Positions 16,476-24,080 of a stretch of DNA of 42,147 bases are shown here, in pieces. The notes below the pieces were generated by a model. The model saw only the letters and a list, made by a program, of their open reading frames with translations. It searched no databases and had not been told where the DNA came from. The stretch is from positions 1-42,147 of the IMG/VR virus record IMGVR_UViG_3300011113_000734; one strand, given 5' to 3'. Numbering within the stretch: the first letter of the stretch is position 1; every line of letters starts with the position of its first letter. The stretch is from a virus. A program made the position numbers and the translations under genes.

Positions 16476-17261
16476 ATGAAAATAATTAAATTTGGATCGA
16501 GCGGGCCCGACGTAGAAAAGTGGCAGATCTTCTTGAGAGGCAGGAAGAAAAACAGTACAGTTATAGTAGATGGTCAGTTCGGCCAGACCACACATGACGA
16601 AACAAAAGAATTTCAAAGTAAATCAAAGCTAACAGACGATGGAGTAGTTGGTCCGGCGACAGTGGCTGCGGCTTTAAATCTTGGATTTAATTTAATGACA
16701 GATGATCAAGTAAATGAAGACGGTCCTAATTGGCCACAAAAACCATCCCATGGCTCACTTTCTCCCGTCGATAGGATAAGACTATTTGGAGAGTTTACTT
16801 ATATTGCAGCTCCTACAGCTGCAAACCCAGAAGCTATAAAGATAACGAACGGATGGGCAAAAGATAACATCAGCACTATTACAATTTGCCAATTAAGCGG
16901 TTTAAAGGGCGCACCGTCAGACAGCTCTATTCAGGTTCACAAACTGTTAGAAAATCAAATATTATCACTATTTTCTGCCTGGGAAAGTTCATGTCTTTCA
17001 CACAGGCTTAAGTCCTGGGGTGGTTCTTGGGTGCCTCGATTTATAAGAGGCTCGAGAACTTCTCTTTCAAATCATTCTTGGGGAACTGCTTTTGATATCA
17101 ATGTGCAATGGAATATGCTTGGAACAGTCCCTGCGCTAAAAAACAATGATGGAAGTGTTAGAGAATTAGTTAAAATTGCATACGACCATGGTTTCTATTG
17201 GGGTGGATGGTTTCCTAATAGACCAGATGGTATGCACTTTGAAGCATTTAAAATCTTATAA
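16476..17261 (+). CDS. Endolysin: peptidoglycan-binding domain plus M15 (VanY-like) peptidase
   Basis: A 261-residue protein. Residues 1-70 are a PG_binding_1-type domain (GSSGPDVEKWQIFL, GQFGQTTHDETKEFQ, DDGVVGPATVAA). The C-terminal domain has the zinc ligands of peptidase family M15: SNHSWGTAFDIN gives H200 and D207, DGMHFE gives H254. It should cut peptide crosslinks or stems of the host wall. No signal peptide is present, so release would need a holin, or the enzyme is carried in the virion. It has a good AGAGGAT ribosome site, its own T4-late-type promoter motif, and runs against the flanking minus-strand genes. Its stop abuts the stop of the 72-aa gene. Confidence 0.88.
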   Translation: MKIIKFGSSGPDVEKWQIFLRGRKKNSTVIVDGQFGQTTHDETKEFQSKSKLTDDGVVGPATVAAALNLGFNLMTDDQVNEDGPNWPQKPSHGSLSPVDRIRLFGEFTYIAAPTAANPEAIKITNGWAKDNISTITICQLSGLKGAPSDSSIQVHKLLENQILSLFSAWESSCLSHRLKSWGGSWVPRFIRGSRTSLSNHSWGTAFDINVQWNMLGTVPALKNNDGSVRELVKIAYDHGFYWGGWFPNRPDGMHFEAFKIL

Positions 17262-17480
17262 TCACATGCCAGAGATAAGAGCCTGCACAGCAGTTTTGAC
17301 TCTCTCTTGTAGCTCTCTTGGTAGTGCTGAAAGAAGCACATAAACTTCGCCTTTTTGACTGGATTCGGGTACACCTCCCACAAAGTGATCTTGATGAACC
17401 GTCACAATGGTCCTCAGCGTCAAAGGTGCAGGACCTGTTCTATCAGAAATAATTGGTTGGTAAAGATCAGCTTTATTCAT
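17262..17480 (-). CDS. Small conserved-looking protein of unknown function
   Basis: A 72-residue protein, not recognised. Start at 17480 with AAAGGAT immediately upstream, inside the end of the preceding 59-aa gene. The middle (RTIVTVHQDHFVGGVPESSQ) is beta-like, and the C-terminus (LPRELQERVKTAVQALISG) is an amphipathic helix. Its stop codon directly touches the stop of the convergent lysin gene. Tight spacing with two further small genes upstream suggests one transcript. Confidence 0.6.
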   Translation of the reverse strand: MNKADLYQPIISDRTGPAPLTLRTIVTVHQDHFVGGVPESSQKGEVYVLLSALPRELQERVKTAVQALISGM

Positions 17481-17481
17481 T

Positions 17482-17661
17482 TTATCCTTTCAAAACAAAG
17501 TTGGGACTAGACAAAGTCTCAGTCAAGCTATTCAGCTCTTTTCTAAGAAATGTAATCTGTTCTTCAAGCAGAATAGTGTCTCTACCTGCGGCCCTGTCTT
17601 CTTGAAGTCTAGATTCCAGTTCTACAATTTGCAAGTATATTCTTTCAGCTGATGCAGACAT
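17482..17661 (-). CDS. 59-residue coiled-coil protein
   Basis: A short gene: ATG at 17661 overlaps the TAA stop of the preceding gene by one base, and its own TAA (17484-17482) lies just upstream of the next ATG. The protein is almost entirely helical with heptad-like spacing of Leu and Ile (IYLQIVELESRLQEDRAAG, then LLEEQITFLRKELNSLTETL) and should form a coiled coil. Stop-start coupling on both sides is the main evidence that it is real. Function unknown. Confidence 0.6.
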   Translation of the reverse strand: MSASAERIYLQIVELESRLQEDRAAGRDTILLEEQITFLRKELNSLTETLSSPNFVLKG

Positions 17662-17966
17662 TAACGCTTACCTTTCTTTTTAAGAACCTTGTTCTTTAAT
17701 GTGGTAGGTAAAGAATTTAGTTCTGAGTTTTTTAGATCTTCGTTCTTTTGAGAAAGATCCTTTAACTTCTGCTCTTCTTTTGACTTCCAAGCTTCATACA
17801 TTGACTTGCTGGTCTCTACTTGAAGTGATTCTAATTTCTCAACAAGAGAAAACTTAATTTTTGATAAAATCATGGTTTTTAATTCTTGCTGTTCCGATCC
17901 TGTAACGATTGAATTGGTTAAATTCTCATAAAGAAAAAATAGTTCAGTTGGAGTCAAATTTAGCAT
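17661..17966 (-). CDS. Small helical protein, unknown function
   Basis: About 101 residues from the ATG at 17966. A longer frame begins with TTG at 18017, but that codon falls in the T run of the upstream terminator, so it is not used here. The sequence opens with LNLTPTELFFLYENLTNS, continues as Lys/Glu-rich helix with coiled-coil character (KSKEEQKLKDLSQKNEDL) and ends in a very basic tail (KNKVLKKKGKR). No ribosome site is obvious. It is the first of three tightly coupled small genes between the lysin and the terminator at 18015-18041. Confidence 0.55.
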   Translation of the reverse strand: MLNLTPTELFFLYENLTNSIVTGSEQQELKTMILSKIKFSLVEKLESLQVETSKSMYEAWKSKEEQKLKDLSQKNEDLKNSELNSLPTTLKNKVLKKKGKR

Positions 17967-18014
17967 GATGATATTATATACACGACTGCCGCTATAGTTT
18001 ACAAGAATCAGAAA

Positions 18015-18041
18015 CAAAAAAGGCCTGCAAGAGCAGGCCTC
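18015..18041 (-). terminator. Rho-independent terminator after the 89-aa gene
   Basis: AGGCCTGC (18021-18028) and GCAGGCCT (18033-18040) form a perfect 8-bp GC-rich stem with a 4-base loop, followed on the minus strand by a run of six T. It is a textbook terminator for the gene ending at 18069. Confidence 0.85.
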
Positions 18042-18068
18042 GTATCTAGTCTAGATCAGACTTAAATC

Positions 18069-18338
18069 TCACCAAGACTTCTCGGTGAATCTGTAGTGCT
18101 TCTGCAGTGCACGATAGATCGTGCGGGCCTCTCGACCATCAAAGCGAAAAGATTCACCATTTGGAGCGTCAACATAAAGCATCGTTGAGTCGCTCTGAGG
18201 ATTAGTGCTCACTGCGACAGTGATACCGCTGTCTCTGCGAGTTGTCTCGGTGCGAAACTTACCCGTACGATCTTGACGTGTAACGATTGTGGAGTTGTGG
18301 TTAGTTGACTGTGCGTTCTTATTCTTTCGTCGTGCCAT
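18069..18338 (-). CDS. Small basic protein, unknown function, with its own leader and terminator
   Basis: An 89-residue protein with a strongly basic, Asn/Arg/Thr-rich N-terminal half (MARRKNKNAQSTNHNS) and a more ordered C-terminal half (MLYVDAPNGESFRFDG, EARTIYRALQKHYRF) that looks like a small mixed alpha/beta domain. I do not recognise it. The gene is a monocistronic unit: a structured leader (18344-18397) before it and a strong terminator after it. The leader can hide the ribosome site AGAGGT, so translation may be controlled. A nucleic-acid-binding role is possible from the basic N-terminus, but this is only a guess. Confidence 0.65.
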   Translation of the reverse strand: MARRKNKNAQSTNHNSTIVTRQDRTGKFRTETTRRDSGITVAVSTNPQSDSTMLYVDAPNGESFRFDGREARTIYRALQKHYRFTEKSW

Positions 18339-18343
18339 AATTT

Positions 18344-18397
18344 ACCTCTGTAGTATTAGAACCAGTGGTTCCTATGCTTCTATAATAAGACAGAGGT
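18344..18397 (-). promoter_or_regulatory. RNA leader structure that can hide the ribosome site of the 89-aa gene
   Basis: In the minus-strand transcript ACCTCTGT (18397-18390) can pair with ACAGAGGT (18351-18344), which contains the ribosome site of the next gene. Between them lies a second perfect inverted repeat, GAACCACTGGTTC (18371-18359), and TATTAT that could be a -10 box. Either an RNA switch on translation or a DNA operator is possible. Confidence 0.5.
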
Positions 18398-18426
18398 ATG
18401 TCTATGTTTAAAACTTGATCTTGTAA

Positions 18427-18732
18427 TTATTTTTCTTCAATCTTAGACATCAGCATACCAACCTTCTTAGAAGCATCTGGGCCTGCTGCAAGCAAAGCTT
18501 TTACAAATGCTAAAAGAGCTGCTCCCTTGCTAGCATCGCCCTTTTTAGCAGCGAGAACTGCAGCTTTTAATGTCTGTTCATCCATGTCTAATTGATTAGC
18601 TATCTCTTTAGTATTGAGCTGACCCTTTGTGTCTGTTTTTTCACCCTTTGCAGCAGACGCCGAGTCTTCAGCTTCACGAAGAATCTCTTGTCTAATAATT
18701 TTACGAAGATGTGTTTCAGTTATCTTTGACAT
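18427..18732 (-). CDS. Small leader-bearing protein 1 (possible prohead internal protein)
   Basis: A 101-residue protein starting MSKITETHLRKIIRQEILRE, the same kind of N-terminal helix (hydrophobic at i, i+4 with basic and acidic residues between) found on three other small proteins here (30922-31164, 31216-31650, 36364-36675). ILRE20 followed by Ala21 matches the T4 prohead protease cleavage rule (L/I-x-E before a small residue). The remaining part is Ala/Lys-rich helix. By analogy with T4 internal proteins the leader may target the protein to the prohead core. That role is inferred; the shared leader is directly visible. AAGGT site before the ATG. Confidence 0.6.
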   Translation of the reverse strand: MSKITETHLRKIIRQEILREAEDSASAAKGEKTDTKGQLNTKEIANQLDMDEQTLKAAVLAAKKGDASKGAALLAFVKALLAAGPDASKKVGMLMSKIEEK

Positions 18733-18761
18733 TGTTACCTTAGCCTCAAAAATTTAAATAT

Positions 18762-20363
18762 TCACTTTATATTAATTAATCCAGAAACAATGCCTGGCGA
18801 CACACCATATTCGGCAGTCTTGTTAACGTCGCCCTTCGCGGCAGCATATACAATCGCAGCAGAAGCAAACGCTGAACATTGTTCTGATGTCTTGCTAACG
18901 TCGTCAGCTCCGGTAGCTGGATTAAAACCGACTGCGTTCTTTCCGCCTATCTTATTCGCATAGACATGACCGAACCATCCGTTCTTTGTGTTTCCTTTGG
19001 GATCCATGACATATACGAAGTTACAGGCATCCGGAGTAGCATCGGGCCATGTTGAACCTTGCAGCGGTGTGTGTGGTGTATCGCCGTATGCAACGAATAC
19101 TGTACTCTGATCTAGCTTCTCTGTTGGACTTTCAGGGTCCACCTGCTGTGACAGGTAGTTATAGAAGCCATTCAGGACCTTGCCTAAATGCTTTGTAGTA
19201 TTCCTGCCTTGGTTCATCAAGGTCATATTATCAAATGTAACGTGAGGATCCGTAAACGTCGTGTCACTAGTCGGACCGGGTGAGAGAGCTACAATTGCCG
19301 TCTTGGATAGACCGAGCGCGAATGCTTTAGCAACCACGATCAGAGTTCTTCCAAACTCTTCGATTCCTCTCCTCTGAGCAGCTGACATGTACATAGAAGA
19401 AGCATTAAGTCCATCGATCATCTCTTGAATTCCAAAATCAGCAAGATCTTGACTGGTTGGTGTCAGCTGGGATGCAAAATTAAGACCGATAATCCTTGCA
19501 GCATTCTTGGTGATCTGCATCTGAGGAATCCAGGAAGATCTGCCAGAAGATTTTCTTAAACCTGCTAAGGCCTTATAGTAGACTTCAAAAAGATCTTGAT
19601 CAATTTTGCTTGCTAGCGTGAATTGGCTGGCTGAGCTATTAAAGAGGTCGATCATGCCCGCAGATGATGGAACTGTAGCAACTTCTGGTGCACCGGGTGC
19701 TCTTCCATATTTGACAGGATCAATACCAAGAACTGGTACTATTGCTGATGACCCTGCTGCGCCAAGTGATGCTAATGCTGCCTGCATTGAAGCATTTCCA
19801 GATAGGGTAACCTGCGAGATAGGAAACTCGGTGTGCGTCTCATCTTTGCCAGACATAAAAGCTGACACTGGGTATTTCGGAACGCCTAAAGCATGATCAA
19901 ACCAAGGCGCATCAGGACCGTAAAAGAAAGATCTATCTCCTCCTGCCCATCCTTTTACGCCCATTGGAAGCGAAGGCATTGGATTACCTTTACCCCACAC
20001 ATAAGTTCCTCGATATCCATTAGCAGGATTATAACCGTACTGAGACGTGTAAAGATAGGAAGAGAATCCACCAAAGTTGGAAGATAGCCCAGGAACATTG
20101 GCATTTTGGCATGCTTTGAAACCGACATCAGCGACAGGCCACAGTTCTTGAAACCAGGCTTGTGAACCGTTTGGGGCCGGCACTAATAAAGAACGACCGT
20201 ATGTAGAACCTGCCGCCTCGGCCAGACCATATCCGCCCTCGTCAGCAAGAAAATTTAGTAACTTGCTTCTCTCAATGCCTACAGCAGCTGCTGCAACTGT
20301 GCACATCTTAAGAAACGTTCGACGTCTTTCATCTCTAAGTTCTTTGAGTTTCCAATTAGCCAT
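18762..20363 (-). CDS. Tat-exported protein, probably DUF1501/DUF1552-like
   Basis: A 533-residue protein with a twin-arginine signal: RRRTFLK at residues 13-19 followed by an Ala-rich hydrophobic segment (MCTVAAAAVGI). Near residue 430, STVFVAYGDTPHTP followed by an Asp/Gly region resembles the late metal-site area of DUF1501 (sulfatase/phosphatase-like fold) proteins. The match is loose, so the family is uncertain. The gene is third in a run with a DUF1588/DUF1585-type cytochrome lipoprotein, and DUF1501 or DUF1552 proteins are habitual neighbours of such cytochromes in Myxococcota and Planctomycetota. It would be exported folded, possibly with a metal or redox partner. Clearly not a virion-type protein. 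AAGGGT ribosome site 18 bases after the upstream stop. Confidence 0.65.
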   Translation of the reverse strand: MANWKLKELRDERRRTFLKMCTVAAAAVGIERSKLLNFLADEGGYGLAEAAGSTYGRSLLVPAPNGSQAWFQELWPVADVGFKACQNANVPGLSSNFGGFSSYLYTSQYGYNPANGYRGTYVWGKGNPMPSLPMGVKGWAGGDRSFFYGPDAPWFDHALGVPKYPVSAFMSGKDETHTEFPISQVTLSGNASMQAALASLGAAGSSAIVPVLGIDPVKYGRAPGAPEVATVPSSAGMIDLFNSSASQFTLASKIDQDLFEVYYKALAGLRKSSGRSSWIPQMQITKNAARIIGLNFASQLTPTSQDLADFGIQEMIDGLNASSMYMSAAQRRGIEEFGRTLIVVAKAFALGLSKTAIVALSPGPTSDTTFTDPHVTFDNMTLMNQGRNTTKHLGKVLNGFYNYLSQQVDPESPTEKLDQSTVFVAYGDTPHTPLQGSTWPDATPDACNFVYVMDPKGNTKNGWFGHVYANKIGGKNAVGFNPATGADDVSKTSEQCSAFASAAIVYAAAKGDVNKTAEYGVSPGIVSGLINIK

Positions 20364-20380
20364 TCTAGATACCCTTTAGT

Positions 20381-21397
20381 TTATTGACAAGAATGAGTAG
20401 CACTGAGAAGAACGGAGACAGCAATTATCTTCTTCTTCATGAGATCTGACGAGTCACCCTGTTTTGCCTTTTGAATCAAAAGATTGCACAACAGCATGTG
20501 ATCGTCTGTGGCTGGCATGCCTATTAAACAGCTCACAGACTCTTCAACACAGCTTCCGTCATTAGCGAACATCGGCATATTTTTACCATTTAAGGTGCAG
20601 GCCGGAGCTTTGGAAGAATCGCCAATATTTGCGATGATCTGTGGCGCAGCCTGAATAAATATGTCCATTAACTTCATAGCAGAGGCTGTAGTATGCTCTT
20701 CTTTTTCTCCAAGGCGTGAATCAAGCTTCGGAACACCAAGGGCATCTTTGCCTGTGAAATACAAGAAACCAGCTGTAAAGGGCTTTGATACACAGTATCC
20801 ATCGGCAGCATCGGGAGAATTGTTACCGACGTCTAAACAGCCTCTGTTGACCTGGTTCATCTTGTCATCTTGATTACAGAAGCAAGACTCATTTGAAGGA
20901 CAGATGGGATCATTTGTGCCATTTGCGTCGGTGATTGCCATCTCGCAGGCTGAGCCGCTTCCGCCAAAAATTGAACCAAGGGTTTGTGTCACTCCAAATA
21001 TTGACGCCTGCGTAGTTCTGACGTCGGAGACATTGCCGGGTGGAATTGCAACACCTCTCGCTCTTAGCAGATTACCAATCTGGGTGTAGGTAAGCTTATG
21101 GCAACCGTGCAAACGTGATACTATCTCATCTAAATTTGGTGTATTATACTGAGGAAGATCTTCCATGCCAGACCCAGAAGAAGTTGCAGCGGGTTGATCT
21201 ACGGGCGCACCTCCGGCACCCGATGTTGCAACAGTTGATGAAGTTGAAGAAACAGCTGAAACTGTGACAGAGTCTGTCACGACTATCTCTTCGTCAGGGC
21301 AGTAATTCTCACCAATGTCAGGTGCTGTTGACCCACATGCTGAAGAGAATACGTACGCAGTTAAGAAAACAATGCCCGGAAGGAACTTTCTCTTCAT
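20381..21397 (-). CDS. Exported lipoprotein of unknown function in the cargo operon
   Basis: A 338-residue lipoprotein. The ATG at 21397 is preferred over one at 21418 because GAGG lies seven bases upstream and a typical signal follows: MKRKFLPGIVFLTAYVFSSAC, with lipobox Cys21. Next is a Ser/Thr/Ala/Gly linker (SSTSSTVATSGAGGAP) like those of myxobacterial surface lipoproteins. The mature part has about a dozen Cys residues, several in close pairs (CFCNQDDK), suggesting disulfides and an extracytoplasmic fold. The start of the domain reads LHGCHKLTYTQIGNLL, and HGCHK contains no CxxCH motif. The start lies one base after the stop of the cytochrome-like gene, implying co-translation. No family is recognised. 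Confidence 0.7.
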   Translation of the reverse strand: MKRKFLPGIVFLTAYVFSSACGSTAPDIGENYCPDEEIVVTDSVTVSAVSSTSSTVATSGAGGAPVDQPAATSSGSGMEDLPQYNTPNLDEIVSRLHGCHKLTYTQIGNLLRARGVAIPPGNVSDVRTTQASIFGVTQTLGSIFGGSGSACEMAITDANGTNDPICPSNESCFCNQDDKMNQVNRGCLDVGNNSPDAADGYCVSKPFTAGFLYFTGKDALGVPKLDSRLGEKEEHTTASAMKLMDIFIQAAPQIIANIGDSSKAPACTLNGKNMPMFANDGSCVEESVSCLIGMPATDDHMLLCNLLIQKAKQGDSSDLMKKKIIAVSVLLSATHSCQ

Positions 21398-21398
21398 T

Positions 21399-22886
21399 TT
21401 AAAACCTCGTGAAATCATCTGACGTTAAAATTGTCCTAAAAACTTTCTTCAAGTTGAATCCGTTAGACTTAAACTGAGAAACTAACTTGGACATGGTGAC
21501 TAATTCTGGGTTCTTGTCTTTGCGATCCGGTAAGCTTACCCAAGAGCGTCCACCGATTTCTGTGATGTCTGCTCTACCCATAGCATAATTCCAAGTTCGC
21601 TTCACAGCACATTCGATCACTTCGTCATCCTTGGACATCTGCTGTCCAAGTTCGTTGATCGTGGAAGCAGATGCAGCAACTTCAACACCGTCGACTTTCA
21701 TAATCTTTTTCCAAGCTGTTGAATTGCTGCCTCCATTTGGACAGGTTGGACCGACGCACAACCAATCGCTCAACTTGGCGCGCGGTGAACCGGTCACAGG
21801 GACAAAGACTGAGTACTCACCTGACGCGGTGAGGGGTTGAAACACGCCGTTTGAGTCGAACTGGCTGAAGAGGGGTGAGCGGTGGTTCCACGTGGCGTGA
21901 CAGTTGGCACACACGTTGCTGCTGTTGTAAGCATGAAAGTCTACACGTCCTCCATTGCAAGTTCCCGCAATCTCATTGACAGGCCATTTATTCTGGTAAC
22001 CGGGAATCGGATTGACACCGCTGCATGGTGCATCTGAAGGCGGTTGATCTGTTGGTTCGCCGCCGGCTTGCTCGTTACCAGAGCGACAGAGAAACGTCTC
22101 GTGAAAGAATCGGTTTCGGCGGAAAGAGAGGTTACCGAAGTACAGGCTCTGCACGCCTGGGTTGGTGAGGATGCCTGAATGGTTTATCCCCGCGGGAAGA
22201 TTGTTGCAGCTACCATCAGTAAAGGAGTTACTTGCAGGATTAAAAGTAGGACATGTATTAGCTTGCTGAACGAGAATGTTGCGCCAATCTTTTTCTTCAT
22301 AGACCACCTTCGCAGCAAAAGTCGGTGCCGTGTCACGATTCGGTTCACCTGCAACAGTAGACGCTCCACCCATCTTGAACGTGTACTTGAAGAACTCCAC
22401 CAGGGTCGCGGCAAATCGAGGATCTGATAACTTCTTATCGATTAGATCTTCGTACTTCACCTTCTGCTGATCAGGTGGTAGATCGCCCAGCTCGTAGACC
22501 TCTGTCAGAGTGGGTAGTTCTCCAATGATGAGCATGCTAGCTGTTCTAAGAGCTTCAGAATAATCTAGCTCTCTCTCGTCAAGCTCTGTCAGCTCAATTT
22601 TTGGTTCATTATTACCTGACCCCGTAGACGTCACGGATGGACCCACAGTGGCGGCCGAGCTTACCTCTTGACCGCCGGTTCCCGTTGATGTAGCAACCGC
22701 AGACGAAACACTTGACGAGGTGGACGAAGTCGTCTTCACAGTGGGCGTTGGACAATCTTCAAACACTGCAGAAGTGTCGCCTGCAAGCTTATAAGGGTTC
22801 GGTCTCTCGCATCCGTAGGACGCGAACAACACTGAGGCGACGACGAGTGCGCACCTCTTGGTTAATCTGCTTTTTGTCGTTACCAT
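21399..22886 (-). CDS. Lipoprotein with one c-type haem motif, DUF1588/DUF1585-like
   Basis: A 495-residue protein with a signal peptide ending at lipobox Cys26 (LFASYGC), then a Ser/Thr/Gly-rich linker (about 45-95) similar to the next gene's. Residues 105-170 look like the start of DUF1592/DUF1549-type proteins. HSGILTNPGVQSLYFGNLSF and RRNRFFHETFLC (about 236-267) match the DUF1588 pattern. VCANCHATW gives a single CxxCH at C326-H330, followed by FSQFDSNGVFQ, the usual Phe-Asp-x-x-Gly block. The C-terminal 75 residues (CAVKRTWNYAMGR, then LVSQFKSNGFNLKKVF and TSDDF) match DUF1585. It is first in the three-gene set. In bacteria these proteins are thought to be exported haem proteins of unknown substrate. 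Not a known phage family. Confidence 0.8.
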   Translation of the reverse strand: MVTTKSRLTKRCALVVASVLFASYGCERPNPYKLAGDTSAVFEDCPTPTVKTTSSTSSSVSSAVATSTGTGGQEVSSAATVGPSVTSTGSGNNEPKIELTELDERELDYSEALRTASMLIIGELPTLTEVYELGDLPPDQQKVKYEDLIDKKLSDPRFAATLVEFFKYTFKMGGASTVAGEPNRDTAPTFAAKVVYEEKDWRNILVQQANTCPTFNPASNSFTDGSCNNLPAGINHSGILTNPGVQSLYFGNLSFRRNRFFHETFLCRSGNEQAGGEPTDQPPSDAPCSGVNPIPGYQNKWPVNEIAGTCNGGRVDFHAYNSSNVCANCHATWNHRSPLFSQFDSNGVFQPLTASGEYSVFVPVTGSPRAKLSDWLCVGPTCPNGGSNSTAWKKIMKVDGVEVAASASTINELGQQMSKDDEVIECAVKRTWNYAMGRADITEIGGRSWVSLPDRKDKNPELVTMSKLVSQFKSNGFNLKKVFRTILTSDDFTRF

Positions 22887-22912
22887 ATAGCCTTATTATA
22901 TCTATGCAGCAT

Positions 22913-22942
22913 ATAGTAACTTAAAGTTTAAAAAAATTACAA
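22913..22942 (-). promoter_or_regulatory. Candidate promoter of the cargo operon
   Basis: On the minus strand TTGTAA (22942-22937) and TACTAT (22918-22913) are 18 bases apart, giving a start about 20 bases ahead of the ATG at 22886. This is a moderate match to a sigma-70 promoter in an AT-rich gap, so the operon may be transcribed on its own. Confidence 0.35.
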
Positions 22943-22953
22943 CGCGATTTAAC

Positions 22954-24000
22954 TCAATGTTTTCTTAGAGATTTGAGGTGCTCTCTCACCAATTTTCTTA
23001 GATCATTTATGATCGCAGCTTCTTGGACTCCTGAAGACACCCAATCAGATTTTGTGTTGACTCTCTTGAAGAATTGCTTGACGAGTTGCGTCCCTGCCTC
23101 AGCGTCACCGGAGCGATAGGCTGCTGCTAGACCGCTCAATCCTGTCATCTCCGTGGGTGAGAAAAATGTCCTAAAACCCTTCGGTAGTTTTGCCGAGGCC
23201 ATTTTGTCGACGTAATCTAGGACGTCTGAGACAAAGCGATCCGCAGCGGGATCATCAGCGGCATTCTGGAAGCGCGACTCGATGTCTTTCATGGGTACTC
23301 GTCGAACGATCGCCACAAATCTTGACTGATCTTTCTGCAGTTCGTCGTACTGTTTAGATGGGATCTTAAAAGTACCACCGTCAAGCTGACCAAACAGACC
23401 CTCGATCCGTTCGCTACCCAAGGTTGAAGGCACGCCGCCGCTGTCCACGACTGACATCAAGAGCCTCTCTATCTCAGCAGCCCTCTCTTTGCTAGGCTTC
23501 CTGCCTGACGCGAGCTCATCCCTAAATTTAAGCAGTGCTTCTTTGTCTCCGGGTTCTTTGACGTAAGCAGCAGCTGACTTCTTGATCGCTTCTTTGGGTA
23601 GAAAGGCAACTGCACCTTGCCCGCTGTTCAGTTGATCAGCTGTAGCTTGATCTAATTGACCCGTTAGTTCGACCACCGCAAAGTCTTTGTCTATGGGATA
23701 ATCAATGAAGTCAGACCGGCCGGTCTTCTTTAAGACCTCGAAGCTGTAAGAAACCGGTTTCGATACCGCTGGATGATTATCACGTAGAGCACGCGTCACC
23801 TGAGGAAAGAGGCCGCCACCGATAGTGGTCTTGCCGCCCTTGCCCGCGTACTCCACCTCACCACCGGGTAGCACAGTGAGCGCCATATTCTGACCGGCTA
23901 GTTTCTCTGTGAACTGAGACCGGGAGGGTGAACCCAAGAAAGCATCGAGGACGTCCCGCATCTCATTGGGTCTTAAGGCACTAAATCGACGGGTGGGCAT
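22954..24000 (-). CDS. Unknown protein, possibly nucleotidyltransferase/ligase-like
   Basis: A 348-residue protein. Residues about 8-60 (NEMRDVLDAFLGSPSRSQFT, then EKLAGQNMALTVLPGGEVEY) resemble phage proteins with a ligase-like nucleotidyltransferase fold, where an E-K-x-D-G-x-N motif holds the catalytic Lys. Here the motif reads EKLAGQN, with Ala in place of Asp. SYSFEVLKKTGRSDFIDYP around residue 105 would be the second strand pair of that fold. The C-terminal two thirds are helical and basic at the end (LVREHLKSLRKH). I could not place it more exactly. It lies between the decoration gene terminator and the cargo operon. If the fold is right, the missing Asp might mean lost or changed chemistry. 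Confidence 0.5.
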   Translation of the reverse strand: MPTRRFSALRPNEMRDVLDAFLGSPSRSQFTEKLAGQNMALTVLPGGEVEYAGKGGKTTIGGGLFPQVTRALRDNHPAVSKPVSYSFEVLKKTGRSDFIDYPIDKDFAVVELTGQLDQATADQLNSGQGAVAFLPKEAIKKSAAAYVKEPGDKEALLKFRDELASGRKPSKERAAEIERLLMSVVDSGGVPSTLGSERIEGLFGQLDGGTFKIPSKQYDELQKDQSRFVAIVRRVPMKDIESRFQNAADDPAADRFVSDVLDYVDKMASAKLPKGFRTFFSPTEMTGLSGLAAAYRSGDAEAGTQLVKQFFKRVNTKSDWVSSGVQEAAIINDLRKLVREHLKSLRKH

Positions 24001-24020
24001 GACTGAATAACTATGGGAGC

Positions 24021-24052
24021 AAAAAGAAAAAGGTTCCCATCGCTGAGAACCT
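24021..24052 (-). terminator. Rho-independent terminator after the decoration-type gene
   Basis: AGGTTC (24031-24036) and GAACCT (24047-24052) form a 6-bp stem with a 10-base loop, followed on the minus strand by TTTTTCTTTTT (24031-24021 region). It lies 29 bases after the stop at 24081. Confidence 0.8.
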
Positions 24053-24080
24053 CTTTGCTGTTTATTGGCAGTTTCTAGAA

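Noticed and set aside
17967-18017. Longer form of the small helical protein starting with TTG at 18017
   Set aside because: The TTG falls in the T run of the terminator and the extra residues do not resemble a domain; the ATG at 17966 is preferred.
18762-22953. Cargo operon as an assembly artefact from bacterial DNA
   Set aside because: Not excluded, but strand, spacing and general base composition run smoothly into the phage genes on both sides, with no partial genes at the borders. Read mapping would decide.
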